Shown one piece after another: positions 50,442-54,679 of a stretch of 54,679 nucleotides of DNA (its first letter is position 1; the number at the start of each line of letters is the position of its first letter). Both the position numbers and the translations under genes were made by a program. Source of the stretch: Priestia aryabhattai B8W22 (GTDB taxonomy: Bacteria > Bacillota > Bacilli > Bacillales > Bacillaceae_H); assembly GCF_000956595.1 (NCBI RefSeq), contig NZ_JYOO01000031.1, forward strand, positions 1-54,679, in the 5' to 3' direction. Below the pieces are notes generated by a model, which saw nothing but the letters and a program-made list of their open reading frames with translations, was not told the origin of the DNA and did not search any database.

Positions 50442-51860
50442 TTAGGATGAAAAAGCGAGCGTTTTAACGGAAACAGAGATTGCTTCTCCAGCTACTGGTA
50501 ATCCAAGATCAATGTAATCTCCGTGTGTAAAATCTATTTGATCTAAACAAATAATTTCTAATTCTTTCTTCTGTTTGGCTAGTGCTTGTCCCAAAGCTTT
50601 TGCAATATCTTGCTCGCATAAAACAACGAGGCACTTAGCTCCCTTAAAACAAGCAATGAATTCAACGCTTATTACTTTTGCTAATTCTTGAAGCATCTTA
50701 TAGCTGCAGTAAGGAAAATGAGATAAAGCAATAGCAGCGGGAGGATCTTCTGCACTGAAAACAATTGAAGCCTGCATACATGCCGTTCGAGCTCTTTCTT
50801 GAAACAGCTGCGGATTCCACTCCTCTTCTTGCTGTACGGGTATCTCTATAATCGGAATATTTTTCAGCGGCAGCCGTTTAGACCCAATGTATACGGTTGA
50901 CCCGCTAACTTCTGTATTTTGCATGCCGGCTCCAATGACAGTAGCGCGCGTTGTTTCAGCGGCTTGAGATACCTGTATGGATTGAAAGTGATACGCTAGC
51001 AGCGGACCGATATCTCCGTGTACGGCCACTTCCTTCACTGTTTTTGGCTTTTGTTTCTTCATCATTGCTCCTATTCCTCCTGAAACCATGATTGTTTCCG
51101 GCTGTATAGAAGACCTTATATGAGGAGAAACGAGCAGCGAAGAGGTTTGAGTCAGTGCTCTTACATAATTCACGGTTTCTTCAGCTAGCAATTGACAGAT
51201 AGAAGAGAGTTTTTCAAATGTTGCTTTTTCATCTTCATACAGCATCAAAGAATTATTTTTTAAAAATTCAGTTAAATAAGGCGAAACGTAGGTAACAAAA
51301 CCATCTGAATTCAGACGAATTAATCTTCCGCCTACATGCAATGTGAACGTCTCTATCACTTTGCCATTTTGACATAAAGCGATGTTAGCGGTGCCTCCCC
51401 CTGCATCGATATTAGCAATTACTCGATTTGTTTCAACAGAACGTTCGATTGCTCCCGATCCTTTTGCCGCTAACATTCCTTCTAAGTCAGCACCAGCTGT
51501 TGCAACAACAAAATCCCCAGCGTGTTCAGCTAGATAGTGAACGATACTCTCTGCATTTTGCTTCCGAGCAGTTTCTCCTGTAATAATCACAGCGCCTGCC
51601 TCCACTTGATCTAAGGAGACCCCTGCTTTTTTGTACTCTTTTTCTAGTAATAGTGTTAACCTTCGAACATCGATTTCAACTTCGTTTACCATAGGTGTTG
51701 TATAGATGGAACTTGCATACGTTACGCGACGATCAATAATTTGACAGCCTGGCAGCGTAAACTGGTTTTGTTGATTTGCTATTAACAGCTTGCTTACAAT
51801 CAGTTTTGTTGTGCTTGTTCCAATATCTAACCCTATGCTCGTGATCCATTTCTGTAGCAT
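50442..51860 (-). CDS. eutA: ethanolamine ammonia-lyase reactivating factor
   Basis: 472 aa. Actin/Hsp70-type ATPase fold: SIGLDIGTSTTKLIVSKLLI at the N-terminus, GAVIITGETARKQNAESIVH, and ANIDAGGGTANIALCQNGKV. EutA exchanges damaged cobalamin on EutBC. It opens the operon, behind AAGGGATTG. Upstream (51861-51980) I see no EutV-type double-hairpin attenuator. Confidence 0.95.
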   Translation of the reverse strand: MLQKWITSIGLDIGTSTTKLIVSKLLIANQQNQFTLPGCQIIDRRVTYASSIYTTPMVNEVEIDVRRLTLLLEKEYKKAGVSLDQVEAGAVIITGETARKQNAESIVHYLAEHAGDFVVATAGADLEGMLAAKGSGAIERSVETNRVIANIDAGGGTANIALCQNGKVIETFTLHVGGRLIRLNSDGFVTYVSPYLTEFLKNNSLMLYEDEKATFEKLSSICQLLAEETVNYVRALTQTSSLLVSPHIRSSIQPETIMVSGGIGAMMKKQKPKTVKEVAVHGDIGPLLAYHFQSIQVSQAAETTRATVIGAGMQNTEVSGSTVYIGSKRLPLKNIPIIEIPVQQEEEWNPQLFQERARTACMQASIVFSAEDPPAAIALSHFPYCSYKMLQELAKVISVEFIACFKGAKCLVVLCEQDIAKALGQALAKQKKELEIICLDQIDFTHGDYIDLGLPVAGEAISVSVKTLAFSS

Positions 51861-51980
51861 GCTATCAATCCCTTATCTCGTTTGAATATGGTGATTATCA
51901 TAAAACAGTTTTTTGAATATTTCATTAACTATGTTATCAAACCTGACACACTTTCGTGTAAACAAAGGTGACAAATGACA

Positions 51981-52016
51981 AAAAAAGACTAAATCTTGGT
52001 AGATTTAGTCTTTTTT
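51981..52016. terminator. intrinsic terminator of thiT
   Basis: AAAAAAGACTAAATCT pairs perfectly with AGATTTAGTCTTTTTT around a 4-nt loop. The stem is 16 bp. Confidence 0.92.
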
Positions 52017-52017
52017 A

Positions 52018-52593
52018 TTATGAGTGTGATTTAGTTACAATCATTCTTGATGCCGATGGAATTAATAGTGAAAGAATGATTAAGCAGGCTATTAATGACC
52101 CTACCATTGAAATACCGTTCATTGAAAAAGAATACCACAAAGCGGACATTCCCTTTGGCGCATATGATCCCCAAAAAATAATACCAGCAATAAAGTGCCA
52201 GAAATAGCGCGCGAAGCTGCCGATAATAAGGGATAGAACAATTAAAACAAAAGCTTTTGATCTGTTATTGTTAACTAAATTTGTTTTGATAGATTGTGAA
52301 AAAACACCCCCAAAACCTATAAAAGCAAAAGCCACAATATATTCAATAAATGTTTGCAGCGCTGTTAAAATATAAGCCGTTCCTGTTGCTAACTGCAAAA
52401 GCCCCCATAATAGACCAGATAGAGCTCCGCCTTTTACTCCCCAGCGAAAGCACATAATAAAAATGGGCACCATGGAGAACGAAATACTCACAGCCGTTGC
52501 AATCTTAATGGAAGGCAAAAGATCAAGTAAAAGTGCCAATGCTGCAAAAATAGCTATTTCAATTTTAGCCTGTAAAGGTAATGCTTTATTCAC
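52018..52593 (-). CDS. thiT: thiamine transporter ThiT
   Basis: 191 aa. GTG start at 52593 (MNKALPLQAKIEIAIFAALA) behind AGGAGTGAG. The longer frame to 52671 enters the riboswitch. Six hydrophobic segments. SFSMVPIFIMCFRWGVKGGA and FWGSYAPKGMSALWYSFSMN match the ThiT/YuaJ family, the ECF S-component binding thiamine. The TPP riboswitch upstream confirms the substrate. Confidence 0.95.
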   Translation of the reverse strand: MNKALPLQAKIEIAIFAALALLLDLLPSIKIATAVSISFSMVPIFIMCFRWGVKGGALSGLLWGLLQLATGTAYILTALQTFIEYIVAFAFIGFGGVFSQSIKTNLVNNNRSKAFVLIVLSLIIGSFARYFWHFIAGIIFWGSYAPKGMSALWYSFSMNGISMVGSLIACLIILSLLIPSASRMIVTKSHS

Positions 52594-52600
52594 GTTTCTC

Positions 52601-52645
52601 ACTCCTGTTTTTGAATCATTCATATCAAACGGTTTACACAGGAGT
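52601..52645 (-). promoter_or_regulatory. Shine-Dalgarno sequestering hairpin (TPP riboswitch expression platform)
   Basis: ACTCCTGT (minus strand 52645-52638) pairs perfectly with ACAGGAGT (52608-52601), which holds the thiT ribosome binding site. TPP binding would favour this pairing and block translation. Confidence 0.75.
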
Positions 52646-52668
52646 AAGCAAATATATGCTACTATTCC

Positions 52669-52751
52669 CACATTCCTGCGCTAGCGTTAACTAACAGGTT
52701 CGAAGGGTCTGAACAATTTGTTCACTCTCAGCACGGCGGCTCCCCCTGTGG
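52669..52751 (-). promoter_or_regulatory. TPP riboswitch aptamer (THI element)
   Basis: Minus strand: ACAGGGGGAGCCGCC, then GTGCTGAGAGTGAAC, an internal ACAAATTGT hairpin, GACCCTTCGAACCTGTTAG and TAACGCTAGCGCAGGAA. CTGAGA and ACCCTTCGAACCTG are the two conserved TPP-binding segments. Confidence 0.95.
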
Positions 52752-52788
52752 TACGTTCGGATATTTATGTATTATGAAGACAATATTT

Positions 52789-52794
52789 ATTATA
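52789..52794 (-). promoter_or_regulatory. thiT -10 element
   Basis: Minus strand TGGTATAAT, an extended -10, about 40 bp upstream of the aptamer. Confidence 0.5.
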
Positions 52795-52929
52795 CCATAT
52801 GTCACAAAATAGATTCGAGAGATTTCAAAGATGTTTCTATTTTCTGAATCTATTTTTATAATGACAATCGTTTTAGTATTTGATATACTTCTTTTATGTC
52901 AATTGAATATAAAAAACCCTCATCCTAAT

Positions 52930-53120
52930 CGATGAGGTAGAGGTCGCAGTTTTTAATAGTAAAGTAACGGAAATGCAGAGAACATTTATGATGTTGCTTG
53001 AAAGGAAAAATTGCCGAAGTTTAGATCATTTCTCGGTTGATTTAAGCTGGGGCTGTCTCCGAACAGGAACAGAACTGTCACATCATGCGAATGATGTGAA
53101 GAGCTATCTTCACGGAAGGT
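52930..53120 (+). promoter_or_regulatory. lysine riboswitch (L-box)
   Basis: GATGAGGTAGAGGTCGCAG opens the aptamer. ATAGTAAAGTAACGGAAA, TTGCCGAAGTTTAGATCA, GGGGCTGTCTCCGAACAGGA, ACTGTCACATCATGCGAATG and GAGCTATCTTCACGG follow in the L-box order. The expression platform (53120-53170) ends in GGGTCTTTTTTT, consistent with transcription attenuation. Confidence 0.93.
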
Positions 53121-53217
53121 TGACGCGGTTTTCAGATTTAAAAGCGCGCACATATACTGCGGGTCTTTTTTTATGTTATCCCGTCTCTTTCCGTACATTC
53201 GAAAGGAGTATTTATCT

Positions 53218-54657
53218 ATGCAAGAGCAGCAAGAATTAAAACGTGGGTTGAAATCTCGCCACTTAACGATGATTTCATTAGGAGGAGCCATCGGAACCGG
53301 CTTATTCCTAGCAAGTGGTGGAGCAATTCACACAGCAGGACCCGGGGGAGCGCTTTTAGCTTACGCGATCATTGGCGTCATGGTTTACTTTTTGATGACC
53401 AGCCTGGCGGAGCTCGCAGCTTATATGCCTGAAGCTGGTTCGTTTAGTACGTATGCGTCTCGGTTTGTAGATCCATCCTTTGGTTTCGCTCTCGGCTGGA
53501 ACTACTGGTATAACTGGGCTATTACGATTGCAGCTGAATTATCCGCTGGAGCCCTTATTATGAAATTTTGGTTCCCGAACTCTTCTTCTATTTTATGGAG
53601 TGCCCTCTTTTTATTAATTATGTTTGGGCTTAACTACCTTTCTGTAAAAGGATTTGGTGAATCAGAATTTTGGTTTTCGTTAATTAAAGTAATAACGGTT
53701 ATCATCTTTTTAGTTATTGGTATTATGATGATTTTTGGTATCTTTAACAATGAAGCACCAGGTTTTAAAAATTTCACGCTTGGTGATGGACCTATTCATG
53801 GTGGATTCTTTACTGTCCTAGGTATTTTTATGGCTGCAGGTTTTTCATTCCAAGGAACAGAGTTGCTTGGAGTCGCAGCTGGAGAAAGTGAAGATCCAGA
53901 AAAAACGGTTCCTCGCGCAGTTAAACAAGTCTTCTGGCGCATCTTGTTATTTTATATTTTAGCTATTTTTGTTATCGGGATGCTTATTCCATACACAGCG
54001 GATTCCTTAGCAAGTGATGATGTGCGAGTAAGTCCCTTTACTTTAATATTCGAACGAGCAGGTCTAGCGTTTGCTGCATCAGCTATCAATGCCGTTATTT
54101 TAACAGCTGTTTTATCTGCTGGTAACTCAGGTATGTATGCTTCTACACGTATGCTGTGGAACTTAGCGAAAGATGGAAAAGCACCGAGGTTCTTAGCAAA
54201 AGTGAATAAACGAGGCGTTCCGGTTAATGCCTTAATCGCAACGGCGCTTGTCGGTACACTTGCATTTGGTGCTTCATTCTTTGGAGATGGTGCGGTATAC
54301 ACATGGTTACTTAACGCTTCTGGTATGTCTGGTTTTATTGCTTGGTTAGGAATCGCGATTAGCCACTATCGTTTTAGAAGAGCATTTGTTGCTCAAGGTC
54401 ATGATTTGAGTGAACTTCCATATCATGCAAAACTTTTCCCATTTGGCCCTATCTTTGCCTTTATTTTATGTGCCGTTGTTATTTTAGGCCAAAACTATTC
54501 GGCGTTTATGGGTGACTCGATTGACTGGTACGGTGTACTTGTTTCTTATATCGGACTGCCTTTATTCTTAATTGTTTGGTTAGGATACAAATGGACGAAA
54601 AAGTCAAAACTTATCCCGTTAAAAGAGTGTCAAGTAACAGTGAAAAAATACGAATAA
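53218..54657 (+). CDS. lysP: lysine-specific amino acid permease (APC family)
   Basis: 479 aa. ATG 53218 (MQEQQELKRGLKSRHLTMIS) behind AAAGGAG. Twelve hydrophobic segments. TM1 ISLGGAIGTGLFLASGGAIH and SLAELAAYMPEAGSFSTYAS match the AAT/LysP group. GFSFQGTELLGVAAGESEDP is a typical TM6 segment. The lysine riboswitch directly upstream supports lysine uptake, repressed when lysine is high. Its last codons are followed by the start of a terminator that the window cuts off. Confidence 0.9.
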   Translation: MQEQQELKRGLKSRHLTMISLGGAIGTGLFLASGGAIHTAGPGGALLAYAIIGVMVYFLMTSLAELAAYMPEAGSFSTYASRFVDPSFGFALGWNYWYNWAITIAAELSAGALIMKFWFPNSSSILWSALFLLIMFGLNYLSVKGFGESEFWFSLIKVITVIIFLVIGIMMIFGIFNNEAPGFKNFTLGDGPIHGGFFTVLGIFMAAGFSFQGTELLGVAAGESEDPEKTVPRAVKQVFWRILLFYILAIFVIGMLIPYTADSLASDDVRVSPFTLIFERAGLAFAASAINAVILTAVLSAGNSGMYASTRMLWNLAKDGKAPRFLAKVNKRGVPVNALIATALVGTLAFGASFFGDGAVYTWLLNASGMSGFIAWLGIAISHYRFRRAFVAQGHDLSELPYHAKLFPFGPIFAFILCAVVILGQNYSAFMGDSIDWYGVLVSYIGLPLFLIVWLGYKWTKKSKLIPLKECQVTVKKYE

Positions 54658-54679
54658 AAAAAGCTCTCTATTCTTTTGA

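Noticed and set aside
1-54679. CRISPR arrays, tRNA or rRNA genes, insertion sequences, prophage
   Set aside because: No spaced identical direct repeats, no tRNA-like cloverleaf or rRNA sequence, and no transposase or phage structural gene was seen.

Overview
The window reads as a chromosome segment of a low-GC, spore-former-type Bacillaceae, most likely the Priestia (Bacillus) megaterium group. The proteins from about 10 kb onward look like orthologues of Bacillus subtilis proteins (IlvD, PpaC, BioY, MntH, YhcY/YhcZ-like, YjcF-like, YsaA-like), ribosome binding sites are strong AGGAGG types, and U-rich intrinsic terminators are dense. The species name is an inference. There are no rRNA or tRNA genes, insertion sequences or CRISPR arrays.

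Positions 1 to about 9950 are an AT-rich accessory island of small, mostly unrecognised proteins, many resembling the immunity-like or DUF proteins (DUF3885, DUF4304, DUF5412, DUF6188 types) found near polymorphic-toxin loci, but with no toxin in the window. Its most striking part is 3716-5867. Five copies of a roughly 27-bp imperfect palindrome (starts 3716, 4236, 4807, 5328, 5841; spacing 520, 571, 521 and 513 bp) lie in the same orientation, each just 3' of one minus-strand gene. This gives one-gene units that look like a cassette array. One unit holds a DUF5412-type gene broken by an in-frame TAG. A DCC oxidoreductase/DoxX-like pair and two very small membrane-peptide genes are also present.

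From 9950 to 31.9 kb the content is core-like: a biotin-linked locus (acyl-CoA ligase and GNAT, divergent from bioY and a thiolase lacking its second catalytic Cys, with a BirA-type operator between them), an MtnX-like phosphatase, a SWIM/SNF2 helicase, an MFS/FMN-reductase pair, a GAF histidine kinase with its response regulator, an XRE-cupin regulator divergent from a DMT exporter, ilvD, a serine hydrolase, ppaC and a branched-chain aminotransferase. The aminotransferase has a frameshifted N-terminus, and a small neighbouring gene is also frameshifted.

From 32 to 46.8 kb lie a PlsC-like acyltransferase, a urate permease-uraD-uraH operon without a uricase, a candidate structured minus-strand ncRNA with its own promoter and terminator (37338-37454), a Cas4/AddB-like Fe-S nuclease, MntR-box-controlled mntH, a YsaA-like HAD phosphatase, a MarR regulator, an orphan tyrosine recombinase and a pair of lipoproteins.

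From 46.9 kb to the end is an ethanolamine operon (eutA-eutB-eutC-permease) without microcompartment genes, then thiT behind a TPP riboswitch with a visible Shine-Dalgarno sequestering hairpin, and divergently a lysine permease behind a lysine riboswitch.
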